Assembly: GCA_013329175.1 (NCBI GenBank)
Contig: DUKR01000104.1
Coordinates: 1-13,300 of the forward strand
DNA: 13,300 nt
Reading direction: 5' to 3'
Origin: Candidatus Woesearchaeota archaeon
Lineage (GTDB): Archaea; Nanobdellota; Nanobdellia; Woesearchaeales; UBA11716
Below are positions 5,239-12,615 of this stretch, piece by piece. Position 1 is the stretch's first letter. Each line of letters starts with the position of its first letter. The notes beneath the pieces were generated by a model that saw nothing but the letters and a program-made list of their open reading frames with translations, did no database searches and was not told the DNA's origin. The position numbers and the translations under genes are program-made.

Positions 5239-6603
5239 TTATATTTTGCCGACAAGCCTCTGTGCCTCATCAAGAAGCAGTTTTATCCTGTGCTGCTCTT
5301 TAGTGTCAATGATAATCCTGAGAAGGCCTGCTTCTGTCTTTGACTGCCTGAACCAGACAAAGGTGGCATCATCTACCACTATCTTGATGCTGTCACCTTC
5401 CGTCACCTGATATCCTTTTCTTGAGTAGTATTCTCTGATACGCTGCCTTTTTTTTAAGAAGCCCTTAGCTGGGATGTCCTTTCTTACGGTGTGGTACTTT
5501 GGGTAGGAGCCAATGATGTCCTGCACTGGCATCTTTCTTTCTGCTGCAAGCTTCAGCACAAAGAGCAGGCTGAGGAGGCCGTCCCTGCATGTTGATGGAG
5601 CCACAATGCTTCCGCCGGATGAGCCTTCACCGCCGACTTTTGCCTGTTCCTTCTTCATGGCATCAACAACATATATCTCTCCGACAGGGACTTCCTTCAC
5701 CTTTGCGCCAAATCGGGCTACAATCTCATGCACCACCCGCGATGTTGCGTCATTGACTATGACTCTCTCTGCTTTTGCGTTGGGAAGGGATGAGAGAACT
5801 GCATCAACAACAAGGGCAAGGACGTAGTTTCCTGAGATGATGCCTTCCCTTGTGGCCAGCTCAACGCGGTCAGCATCGCAGTCAAAGCCTGCTGCAATAG
5901 CATAGCCACCTCTGCTTATGCTTGCCTTAAGACCATGGAGAGAGGATGCCGTTGGCTCAATCTCCCTCGCAAACTTCCCAAGCGTGCTATTGATAACATC
6001 CGCAGGTATCTCAAGCTCCCTGAGGACTTCATGGTAAACTATTCCTGCGCCGCCATTCGGGTCGAGGAGCAGCTTGGGATGGGCATTGCGTATCATTTGT
6101 AATGCCTTGTTGCCCATGATTTTGGTAATGAACTTTACGTAGAGGGCTATGCCTTCTTTGTGCTTGTCAATACTCCTGTTGCCATTATTCACACTTGTTT
6201 CTTTTTCGGGGAAGTGATAGAGAGAGATGACTCGCTGCGCGTCATGGGGCCTGAGGACCGCACCATCAGCATCGAGGAACTTGAAGCCGTTGTATGCTGG
6301 GGGGTTGTGGGAGGCGGTGATGATGATGCCGCCGTCTGCATGGTATTCCCTCACCGAGTTCTCTGCTATAGGGGTGGGAAGGCAGGTGAGGTCATAGGCC
6401 TCCTCAAAATATGAGGCCATAGCATCGTGAATCTCTTTTGAAGAGGGTCTTGTGTCCATGGCGAGGACGATACTCAGCTTTTTCTTGCTTGTCTTATCAA
6501 TAAGAAATGAGCGGTATGCTCTTGCATAATGCTGCGCAACCTCTTGAGTGAGTGATTCACCGTATATCCCCCGTATCCCTGAAAATGACTCGATAAGCGG
6601 CAT
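5239..6603 (-). CDS. Phosphohexomutase (phosphomannomutase/phosphoglucosamine mutase family)
   Basis: A 454-aa alpha-D-phosphohexomutase that interconverts sugar 1- and 6-phosphates through a phosphoserine. Visible motifs: FSGIRGIYG near the N-terminus (7-15), the active-site loop TASHNPPAYNG with Ser98, the metal site DCDADR (241-246, in place of the common DGDADR), the sugar-specificity loop GGEGSSGG (324-331), and the C-terminal phosphate-binding RQSKTEAG (419-426). Length is normal. The sugar loop differs from the GEXSGH of bacterial GlmM, so I cannot choose between phosphoglucosamine, phosphomannose and phosphoglucose as substrate. It is likely to feed nucleotide-sugar synthesis for glycans. 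It follows the cyclo-ligase gene by 31 bp and precedes the lipoprotein gene by 8 bp. Confidence 0.92.
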   Translation of the reverse strand: MPLIESFSGIRGIYGESLTQEVAQHYARAYRSFLIDKTSKKKLSIVLAMDTRPSSKEIHDAMASYFEEAYDLTCLPTPIAENSVREYHADGGIIITASHNPPAYNGFKFLDADGAVLRPHDAQRVISLYHFPEKETSVNNGNRSIDKHKEGIALYVKFITKIMGNKALQMIRNAHPKLLLDPNGGAGIVYHEVLRELEIPADVINSTLGKFAREIEPTASSLHGLKASISRGGYAIAAGFDCDADRVELATREGIISGNYVLALVVDAVLSSLPNAKAERVIVNDATSRVVHEIVARFGAKVKEVPVGEIYVVDAMKKEQAKVGGEGSSGGSIVAPSTCRDGLLSLLFVLKLAAERKMPVQDIIGSYPKYHTVRKDIPAKGFLKKRQRIREYYSRKGYQVTEGDSIKIVVDDATFVWFRQSKTEAGLLRIIIDTKEQHRIKLLLDEAQRLVGKI

Positions 6604-6634
6604 GAAGAATGAGCATCTGGCTCAGCATAAAACG

Positions 6635-7210
6635 TTAACTGTTTAACCTGATGATCTCCTTGTCTGTGACAACGATGTCCATGATAATGTCATGTGGCTC
6701 AGTGGGGACATATGCCATGAGTTGCTCTGAGAATGCAAGGGCTATCTTTTTCCCAGGATACCTGAATAAAAGCTTGTCATAATAGCCCTTGCCAAAGCCC
6801 ATGCGGTCTCCCATGCGGTCAAATGCGACGCCGGGCACGATGACAAGGTCAAGGTCATCAACCTCCACCTTGCGTATGACTGAAGGCTCAAGGATGCCGT
6901 CATCGCTTGCATCGTCAAGGTCATCAAAGCTTCCGATGGATGAGAGGATAAGCCTGCCCCCATGGATAATCGGGACACTGACTTCCTTGCCCTGCCTGAG
7001 CAATTCCTTTACCAGCTCATGCGTCCCAACCTCAGAGCGGAAGGAGACGTAACAGGAGAGGCGCTTTGCTCTTCTAACCTCTTCAAGTGAAAGCAGCCTT
7101 TTCATCACCTCTTCGGTGAGAGTTTTTCGCTCACTTTCCGGGATGCAGCGGCGCTTTTTGATAGCCTCTTTTCTAAGAGGGTCCTTCACGGGGTTCACTG
7201 CAGGATACAT
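6635..7210 (-). CDS. 5-formyltetrahydrofolate cyclo-ligase family protein
   Basis: Converts 5-formyl-tetrahydrofolate to 5,10-methenyl-tetrahydrofolate using ATP. The 191-aa protein has the family marks: an N-terminal basic helix RKEAIKKRR (13-21), the YVSFRSEVGTHELV substrate region (54-67), the ATP/phosphate-binding GVAFDRMGDRMGFGKGYYD (127-145), and the C-terminal EPHDIIMDIVVTD (171-183). ATG at 7210 lies 4 nt after the purD stop, arguing for coupling. Homologues often begin close to the basic helix, and an in-frame GTG at residue 8 would give MKDPLRKEAIKKR, so the true start may be seven codons later. Pairing with purD suggests a one-carbon/purine supply role; some archaeal members may act on modified folates. 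Confidence 0.93.
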   Translation of the reverse strand: MYPAVNPVKDPLRKEAIKKRRCIPESERKTLTEEVMKRLLSLEEVRRAKRLSCYVSFRSEVGTHELVKELLRQGKEVSVPIIHGGRLILSSIGSFDDLDDASDDGILEPSVIRKVEVDDLDLVIVPGVAFDRMGDRMGFGKGYYDKLLFRYPGKKIALAFSEQLMAYVPTEPHDIIMDIVVTDKEIIRLNS

Positions 7211-7214
7211 GCCG

Positions 7215-8525
7215 TTAGCGCCTCTTTACTGCTGCCATATGCTCAATTCTTTTCTGCAGCAACTTCTTTGTTCCGATATCCTTTCGAAAGGCAATGGGCC
7301 CGCGGATGCTCTCTACTGCAATTTGCGCCAGCCGCTCTGCCTCCTCTATTGTCCTTCCTATTCCAACAACTGCAATCGCACGTGATGCGCTCATGATGAG
7401 CTTTCTGTTGTTCTCTGCTACAGATGCATAGTAGAGCATTGCGTCTTTTGGCACTGCTGAGACGTCAACGGCTTCTCCTTTGACAGGGTGCTCAGGGTAG
7501 CCTTTTGGCACTGCATATTTACAGACCGTCGGGGCGGGGTCAAACTCAACCCGCATTTCATGAAGCGTGCCCTCAACCATTCTCCTGAATAGCTCAACGA
7601 TGTCTGACCTGAGGATGGGAAGGACGTTCATGGCCTCAGGATCGCCAAAGCGGGCATTGTATTCAATGAGCCTGACGCCATCCTTTGTTATAATGAAGCC
7701 GCCATACATGATGCCTACATAGGGCTTTCCAAGCTCTTTCTTCAGTGCCTGCGCTACCTTCACCGTTATGCCGTGGGCATCCACGAGGTCCTGCTCTGTC
7801 ATGAAAGGAAGCAGCCTGCCTGTGGTGTAGGAGCCCATGCCTCCGGTGTTTGGGCCCTTGTCATCAGCGTAGGCACGTTTATGATCCTGAACTGGCGGGC
7901 AATCGGTAACGGTTGTGCCGTCGGTGAATGATTGCAGAGAGAATTCCTCGCCGTCAAGCTTTTCTTCTATCAATACCGAGCCGCCTTTGTGCATGAGCTC
8001 CTGAGCATAAGAGAGGCCTTCTTCTTTTGTTGCAAAGTGGTCGCCCTGCACCTTAACACCCTTGCCCCCCGTGAGGCCGTCAGGCTTGACCACAATCTCT
8101 GCAAGCCCGCCTGCAAACTCCTGTGCTTCGTCCATTGTTGAGCAGATACGAAATTTTGGAAGGCCAGCAATTCCATATTTCTGCATGAGGGAGCGTGTGA
8201 ATCCTTTTGAGGTCTCAAGCCGCGCCATTGCTTTCGTGGGTGAGGCTGAGACTATGCCTACCTCTTTGAGAGCATCAACCACTCCCTCAGCAATTGGCGC
8301 TTCAGAGCCTACTACTGCCAAATCAATGTTATGCTTCATGGCAAATGCCTTGATCCCTTCCCTATCGCTGTAGGGGCCTATTTCTGCGGCAGCCGCAAGC
8401 CCAGCAATGCCAGGATTTTTTGCTGCCATGTAGGCATAAAGCTTTGGTTTTTGTGGAGAACGAAGGATGGTCTCAGCAATCACGTGCTCGCGCGCCGCAT
8501 TGCCAATAAGGAGGATATTGGCCAT
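7215..8525 (-). CDS. purD: Phosphoribosylamine-glycine ligase (GAR synthetase)
   Basis: Second step of de novo purine synthesis: phosphoribosylamine + glycine + ATP gives glycinamide ribonucleotide. The 436-aa protein is full length, with N-terminal GNAAREHVIAE (8-18), ATP-grasp loop KPDGLTGGKGVKV (147-159), DHKRAYADDKGPNTGGMG (214-231) and the metal-binding EYNARFGDPEA (288-298), followed by the C-terminal domain to a basic tail. The usual GGREH is varied to NAAREH. No other pur gene is in the window, so completeness of the pathway cannot be judged. It is first in a minus-strand run with the cyclo-ligase, phosphohexomutase and lipoprotein. The shared TATA element at 8551-8563 lies about 31 bp upstream of the ATG, predicting a very short leader. 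Confidence 0.97.
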   Translation of the reverse strand: MANILLIGNAAREHVIAETILRSPQKPKLYAYMAAKNPGIAGLAAAAEIGPYSDREGIKAFAMKHNIDLAVVGSEAPIAEGVVDALKEVGIVSASPTKAMARLETSKGFTRSLMQKYGIAGLPKFRICSTMDEAQEFAGGLAEIVVKPDGLTGGKGVKVQGDHFATKEEGLSYAQELMHKGGSVLIEEKLDGEEFSLQSFTDGTTVTDCPPVQDHKRAYADDKGPNTGGMGSYTTGRLLPFMTEQDLVDAHGITVKVAQALKKELGKPYVGIMYGGFIITKDGVRLIEYNARFGDPEAMNVLPILRSDIVELFRRMVEGTLHEMRVEFDPAPTVCKYAVPKGYPEHPVKGEAVDVSAVPKDAMLYYASVAENNRKLIMSASRAIAVVGIGRTIEEAERLAQIAVESIRGPIAFRKDIGTKKLLQKRIEHMAAVKRR

Positions 8526-8533
8526 AGATATAC

Positions 8534-8567
8534 CGGCATAAGTGTAACCTTTTTATATTTTATGCCG
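8534..8567. promoter_or_regulatory. shared divergent promoter of purD and PIN gene with flanking dyad
   Basis: TTTTATATTTTAT at 8551-8563 is the only TATA-like stretch between purD (ATG 8525, minus) and the PIN gene (ATG 8581, plus), about 31 and 24 bp from the two starts. A perfect 8-bp inverted repeat, CGGCATAA at 8534-8541 and TTATGCCG at 8560-8567, brackets it with an 18-bp spacer. This arrangement fits a dimeric regulator bound over a bidirectional core promoter; the regulator is unknown. Confidence 0.5.
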
Positions 8568-8580
8568 TCAGATGGCTTGC

Positions 8581-9288
8581 ATGAACACCATCATCTTTGA
8601 TGCAGGGCCCATTATCTCTCTTGCGCTGAACAACCTGCTGTGGGTGCTGAATCCCTTAGAGAAAGAGTACAGGGGGAAGTTCTGCATCACCGAAGGGGTC
8701 AAGAAAGAGATTGTTGATGCACCACTCCTTTCCAAGCGTTTCAAGTTTGAGGCGCTGCAGGTGATGCGGCAGATCAAAGACGGGACGCTTGCAATCCTTT
8801 CTGGGGGGGGCATTGAGCGCCTTGGCGATGAGCTTCTTAATCTTGCTAATAGGAGTTTCTCAGCAAAAGGCAACCCCATCCATCTTGTGGATTACGGCGA
8901 GATCACAACAGTTGCAGCAAGCATCCTGCACCAGGCTGATGCCATTGTCGTTGACGAGCGTACGACAAGGCTACTAATAGAGAATCCACTGCGTCTGCAG
9001 TACATCCTTTCCCATAAGCTGCATACTCAGGTAAATGCAGACCAAGGCATGCTGCGCCGCTTCCATGAGACCGTGAAGCATATCAAGGTCATCAGGAGTG
9101 TTGAGCTTATCACCGTAGCTTATGAAATGGGGGTGCTTGACAGCTACGTTCCTGACCTCCCTGACGCAAGAAGGCACCTTCTTGATTCTGTGCTGTGGGG
9201 AGTGAAATTGCAGGGTTGCGCCGTCTCCAGAAATGAAATTGAGCAGATCATGAGGCTTGAGTTCAGGCAGAGGCCAAGGGCTTCCTAG
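8581..9288 (+). CDS. PIN-domain-like protein (putative ribonuclease)
   Basis: The N-terminus NTIIFDAGPIISLAL is the first strand and acidic residue of a PIN domain; further candidate acidic residues lie in VKKEIVDA, in VDYGEITT and in AIVVDERTTRLL, in the order expected for a PIN Mg-dependent nuclease fold. A C-terminal helical extension (about 100 aa) follows, making it longer (235 aa) than VapC toxins of about 130 aa, and there is no antitoxin-like gene next to it, so a toxin role is not indicated. I start at ATG 8581 because it lies about 24 bp from the TATA element; ATG 8572 would add three residues. It contains a run of eight G (8803-8810). It converges on the PhoU-like gene with a 4-nt overlap. 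Confidence 0.78.
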   Translation: MNTIIFDAGPIISLALNNLLWVLNPLEKEYRGKFCITEGVKKEIVDAPLLSKRFKFEALQVMRQIKDGTLAILSGGGIERLGDELLNLANRSFSAKGNPIHLVDYGEITTVAASILHQADAIVVDERTTRLLIENPLRLQYILSHKLHTQVNADQGMLRRFHETVKHIKVIRSVELITVAYEMGVLDSYVPDLPDARRHLLDSVLWGVKLQGCAVSRNEIEQIMRLEFRQRPRAS

Positions 9289-10238
9289 GATACCCTGTTC
9301 ATAGCGTAGAGCTTTTTGAGAAACGAGATGTTGATGAGCTCTGACTCGACGTCCATAAGGTACCTTACCAACTCACGCAGGTTGTCACGCAGGGCAGTGT
9401 TGGTCAGGCCTTCTACCCTATTTCTTGCTGCAGCAAGCTGGCCTTCAGCAATGCGGGAGAACATCCCCCTGCCATTTCCCAGCAGATATGCAGCGCTTCT
9501 TCCAAGCTCTTCCCTTACGAGCTTTAAGACGTGCTCCATGACTGCCGCTTCCTTCTTTTCACATGAGGCAGAGCCAGAAAGATAGTAGATGTTGTCAGCG
9601 ATGTTCTCGAGTTTCTTGCTGATGAGGAAGTATGACGGGATGAGTGTTACATTCCTTATTCCTGATGATTGCAGGATTGCCGCCTCCTTGAGGGCTATTG
9701 ATATGACCTTTATTGCCAGGTGATAGAGCCTGTCAACTTCCTCCTCGTTTGCCTCAAGCTCCTTCCTGTTTCCTGGCCCAAGCAGATTGATGATGGACTG
9801 CTCGATGATGAGGACGATGCGATAGAGGGACTGGTTGATGTCCACTTTTGCCTTGTCAATGAGCACTTTAATGATGATGGTGTGCTTGTCTTCAAAGCTG
9901 ACCTCTGTCCCACTCATGTCAGTTAGGGTCTCACGGATTCTTGACCTTTCCTGAGGGGCTATCTCCTTCTTTGAGGTTATCCGTATGGCCTCCTTGCCAA
10001 GATAGTAGACGGCAAAGAGAACCTGGTCTATCACCTCAGCATAGTCCGCAAGGTTTATGCTAATCTCAGGATGCTCCTCTGACCTGTGCTGAAAGGGTGA
10101 GATGAGCAGCGCTCTGTCATCCTGCTCGTGGATCTCAACCTCGCATTTCTCCTTAAGGTTGTTCTTGAGCACCCATTCCTTAGGAAGGGAGACTGTGTAG
10201 GTAGCCCCTGCTATGAGCTGGAGCCTTCTTCGATACAT
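9285..10238 (-). CDS. AbrB-PhoU fusion regulator (phosphate uptake regulator-like)
   Basis: A 317-aa protein with an N-terminal SpoVT/AbrB-type DNA-binding module (residues 2-38, containing LIAGATYTVSLPKEWV and a following CEVEI strand) and a helical PhoU-like region (about 65-310, with the ENIADNIYYLS helix typical of PhoU). In archaea such fusions are annotated as regulators of phosphate uptake; no Pst transporter genes are present in this window. The start is supported by a TATA element (10258-10270) 26 bp upstream, giving a leaderless mRNA. The upstream region has a large inverted repeat spanning both divergent promoters, so autoregulation through the AbrB module is plausible. The stop overlaps that of the PIN gene by 4 nt. 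Confidence 0.88.
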   Translation of the reverse strand: MYRRRLQLIAGATYTVSLPKEWVLKNNLKEKCEVEIHEQDDRALLISPFQHRSEEHPEISINLADYAEVIDQVLFAVYYLGKEAIRITSKKEIAPQERSRIRETLTDMSGTEVSFEDKHTIIIKVLIDKAKVDINQSLYRIVLIIEQSIINLLGPGNRKELEANEEEVDRLYHLAIKVISIALKEAAILQSSGIRNVTLIPSYFLISKKLENIADNIYYLSGSASCEKKEAAVMEHVLKLVREELGRSAAYLLGNGRGMFSRIAEGQLAAARNRVEGLTNTALRDNLRELVRYLMDVESELINISFLKKLYAMNRVS

Positions 10239-10246
10239 GGGCTGCC

Positions 10247-10308
10247 TTTGGTATGAACTATATATAAATTTTTTGTACTATATAGTTTATGTACCAAAAA
10301 TATATAAG
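10247..10308. promoter_or_regulatory. divergent promoter with large inverted repeat (putative operator)
   Basis: Two TATA elements point outward: one for the PhoU-like gene (10258-10270, minus) and TATATAAG at 10301-10308 (plus) for the small ORF. An inverted repeat covers both: TTTGGTATGAACTATATA at 10247-10264 and TATATAGTTTATGTACCAAA at 10279-10298, matching except for one substitution and a 2-bp insertion, with a 14-bp centre. Binding here would block both promoters. Confidence 0.55.
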
Positions 10309-10341
10309 TTTCACAGCCTTACGTACACGGGGGTGATGCTG

Positions 10342-10428
10342 ATGCCTGAAGAATCCAATGAAGAATTTGTATTCAGTATACGCGCTACGCGTCCTGATGA
10401 CCGAAGCGAAGAGTTCAGGGAGAAGTAG
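10342..10428 (+). CDS. small acidic protein, 28 aa (hypothetical)
   Basis: The frame from ATG 10342 encodes 28 residues rich in Glu, Asp and Arg (MPEESNEEFVFSIRAT at the N-terminus). Support comes from expression signals: TATATAAG at 10301-10308 and GGGGGTGAT (10329-10337), complementary to the 16S 3' end, 4 nt before the ATG, the same spacing as at tfb 559. ATG 10336 is an alternative start that would be almost leaderless. No family is recognised. It is divergent from the PhoU-like regulator and precedes mre11 by about 105 bp; mre11 has its own TATA box. Confidence 0.45.
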   Translation: MPEESNEEFVFSIRATRPDDRSEEFREK

Positions 10429-10503
10429 GTGTTGCGCTTATTTTTGGGGCGCTGCCCTGAATCTAGGCAGGCTCGCGTGGGAGTTAGCCATTGTTGAAAA
10501 CCA

Positions 10504-10510
10504 TTAAAAA
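10504..10510 (+). promoter_or_regulatory. TATA-like box of mre11
   Basis: TTAAAAA is centred 27 bp upstream of ATG 10534, predicting a leaderless mre11 transcript independent of the small ORF. Confidence 0.5.
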
Positions 10511-10533
10511 CTGCCCTTTCTTTCCCTGACATT

Positions 10534-11763
10534 ATGAGATTCGCCCATATGGCAGACTGCCACATCGGAGGATGGAGAGAGCAGAAGCTTCGGGAAGTGA
10601 ATAGCAAGGCATTCGAGAAGGCAATAGCAATTATTCTTGAGAGAAATGTTGATTTTGTGGTGATTGCAGGGGACCTGTTTAACACCTCCATGCCGCCTAT
10701 TGACGGGCTGAAGATGGTGACAAGCAAGCTGAAAGTTCTAAAGGACAGGGGAATCTCTGTGTATATTATCCCTGGGTCGCATGACTATTCTCCTTCGGGA
10801 AAGACCATGCTTGACGTGCTGGAGGAGGCAGGGCTTGTTGCCAACGTCTACAGGACTGAGGAATCAGAGGGAAGGCTCCGCTTGCGGTTTACTACGGACC
10901 AAAAGACAGGGGTGAAGCTGACAGGAATCCTTGGACGGAGAGGGCAGCTTGAGCGGGAGCAGTATGAGCTGCTTGACAGGGAGCATCTTGAGAAAGAGCG
11001 AGGGCATAAGATATTCCTGTTCCACTCTGCAATCGAGGAGTTGCGCTCAGCATCGCTCTCGAATATTGGAGGGCATGCATTGTCGCTGCTGCCCAGAGGG
11101 TTTGACTATTATGCAGGCGGGCATGTGCATGCCATCAAAACCGCAATTGAAGAGGGGTATGGGCCTATAGCATATCCAGGCCCGCTTTTCCCTAACAGCT
11201 TCTCTGAGTTTGAGGAGCTGGGGAGGGGAGGGATGAACATTGTCTCTGATTGGAAGGTGGAGCAAGTACCGATTGTGGTGCATCACCACATCGGCATCAG
11301 GCTTGACTGCTCGGGGATGGAGCCTATATCCGTTGCAGCAAAGCTTGTGAGGGAGCTTGATGAAAGAGACATCGCTGATGCTATCGTGACCATCAGGCTT
11401 TCTGGCTCGCTTTTTAACGGAAGGCCGTCTGACATTGATTTTAAGGCAGTGTTTTCTCATGCCTATTCCAGAGGGGCATATGTGGCCATGCGCAACGCCT
11501 CAGGGCTTGAGTCAAAGGAGTTTGAGGAGGTTGCCGTTGCAGCTGAGAAGGTTGCGGATATCGAGGAGGAAATTATTCATGCTCATCTTGGGCAGATTGC
11601 TCTGGAAGACGTTGAGCAGGAGAAGGAAAAGGCAATGACTCTGGAGATGATGCGCATCCTGTCCTCTGAGAAGAGAGAAGGGGAGACCATACCTCAGTTT
11701 GAGCAGCGGATTGTGTCAGAAGTGGAGGGAGTGCTGCCGCGGATAAAGAGGGAAAACGGGTAG
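10534..11763 (+). CDS. mre11: DNA double-strand break repair nuclease Mre11
   Basis: A calcineurin-like Mn-dependent nuclease that, with Rad50, processes DNA ends. Phosphodiesterase motifs occur in order: ADCHIG (Asp8, His10), GDLFN (Asp47), GSHD (81-84), FHSAI (His164) and GGHVH (His197, His199). The capping domain follows to about 290, and the C-terminal 100 residues are charged and helical, consistent with Rad50 binding. Length (409 aa) fits archaeal Mre11. Oddity: the usual GNHD is GSHD, replacing the metal-ligand Asn with Ser82, while all His/Asp ligands are kept. Unlike the common archaeal arrangement, rad50 does not follow; tRNA-Arg does. The start is supported by a TATA-like element 27 bp upstream. 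Confidence 0.93.
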   Translation: MRFAHMADCHIGGWREQKLREVNSKAFEKAIAIILERNVDFVVIAGDLFNTSMPPIDGLKMVTSKLKVLKDRGISVYIIPGSHDYSPSGKTMLDVLEEAGLVANVYRTEESEGRLRLRFTTDQKTGVKLTGILGRRGQLEREQYELLDREHLEKERGHKIFLFHSAIEELRSASLSNIGGHALSLLPRGFDYYAGGHVHAIKTAIEEGYGPIAYPGPLFPNSFSEFEELGRGGMNIVSDWKVEQVPIVVHHHIGIRLDCSGMEPISVAAKLVRELDERDIADAIVTIRLSGSLFNGRPSDIDFKAVFSHAYSRGAYVAMRNASGLESKEFEEVAVAAEKVADIEEEIIHAHLGQIALEDVEQEKEKAMTLEMMRILSSEKREGETIPQFEQRIVSEVEGVLPRIKRENG

Positions 11764-11799
11764 GGGTATATTCTGTCACGCACTCCATGAGGAGCAAGA

Positions 11800-11807
11800 T
11801 TTATAAT
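11800..11807 (+). promoter_or_regulatory. TATA box for tRNA-Arg
   Basis: TTTATAAT is centred about 32 bp before the first base of tRNA-Arg, matching the spacing seen at the other tRNA genes in the window. Confidence 0.55.
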
Positions 11808-11835
11808 CGGCCTCCAGATTCTTTCTTCCCTTCAT

Positions 11836-11908
11836 GCCCCTGTAGTATAATGGATTAGAATAGAAGGTTGCGGTCCTTCAGGTCTGGGTTCGATTCCCAG
11901 CAGGGGCA
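11836..11908 (+). tRNA. tRNA-Arg (anticodon GCG)
   Basis: A 73-nt cloverleaf: acceptor GCCCCTG/CAGGGGC, anticodon stem GAAGG/CCTTC with loop TTGCGGT (anticodon GCG at 11870-11872, reads CGC/CGU), T-stem CTGGG/CCCAG with TTCGATT, discriminator A. CCA is not encoded. The D-stem is weak: G10-U25, U11-A24, an A12/A23 mismatch and U13-G22. Confidence 0.95.
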
Positions 11909-11956
11909 TAGAGTACCCCATTGAATGCCTTTCTGTGGGCTTCAGTCTCTGGGAGT

Positions 11957-12610
11957 TTAAACCCTTTGGCCACTAAGCTTCTTTTCGGCGTAGCCCTTGA
12001 GCAATAGATTTCCCATCTGTGTAAGGCTGGCAAAAACGTTCTTGCTTTTTTCTTTAGTCTCCACAAGGCGAAATTCCTTCAATCCCATATACTTAAGATT
12101 GCCGTTGATGTGATAGGAGAGAAGCGAGATGGATATGCTGACTTTCTTTGCCAGAACCTTGAGGGAGACAGGCTCAGAGCCCTCAAGCGCCCTAAGAACC
12201 TTAAGCTTGTTGCCAGAAATCTCGCTGTAGTAAGAAAGCTTCATGACTGGAAGCAAAAAGCTCCTGCCGTCAGCAACTCCCAATGCCCTAAGGCCGTTGG
12301 CGTATGAAGCTGATAGGCACGCCATGGTTGACATCCGGTCGCCAGTTGCCACGTTGACGACAAGATTGTCTGGATCGTTCATTGCAGCAAGATTACCAAA
12401 AATCCTGAACGTACTCTCAAGCACATTTCCGTTAAGCTCGATGATCTCTGATTTTATGGCGAAGCTATCAAGCTTCTCCTGCAGCTTTTTTGCCTCAACG
12501 CCATAATCATAAGGAGTTAACAGGATGACACGCTCTGCTGGAAATTCCTTCATGCCGGCAAAAAGGGCCTTGGGATTGTCGCCGACAGGAGCAATAACTG
12601 TATAGCCCAT
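11957..12610 (-). CDS. CARF-like winged-helix transcriptional regulator (Csa3/DUF6293-like)
   Basis: A 217-aa protein. The N-terminal part (about 1-125) is Rossmann-like: strand TVIAPVG (4-10), then RVILLTPYD (27-35), and a NVATGDRMSTMA segment (86-97) resembling the ligand-binding N-x-(S/T)-G-G/D loop of CARF domains such as Csa3. The C-terminal part (about 135-208) is a winged helix-turn-helix: KLKVLRALEG, SLKVLAKKVSISISLLSYHI, then a wing and LTQMGNLLL. It probably couples binding of a nucleotide signal to transcription. No cas genes or CRISPR array are in the window, so a CRISPR link is not shown. A GGTGA ribosome-site match lies just before ATG 12610, inside an inverted repeat. It is convergent with tRNA-Arg. 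Confidence 0.75.
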   Translation of the reverse strand: MGYTVIAPVGDNPKALFAGMKEFPAERVILLTPYDYGVEAKKLQEKLDSFAIKSEIIELNGNVLESTFRIFGNLAAMNDPDNLVVNVATGDRMSTMACLSASYANGLRALGVADGRSFLLPVMKLSYYSEISGNKLKVLRALEGSEPVSLKVLAKKVSISISLLSYHINGNLKYMGLKEFRLVETKEKSKNVFASLTQMGNLLLKGYAEKKLSGQRV

Positions 12611-12615
12611 AGTGC

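Noticed and set aside
8581..9288. VapC-type toxin-antitoxin interpretation of the PIN gene.
   Set aside because: The protein is much longer than VapC and there is no small antitoxin gene upstream; the promoter is shared with purD instead.
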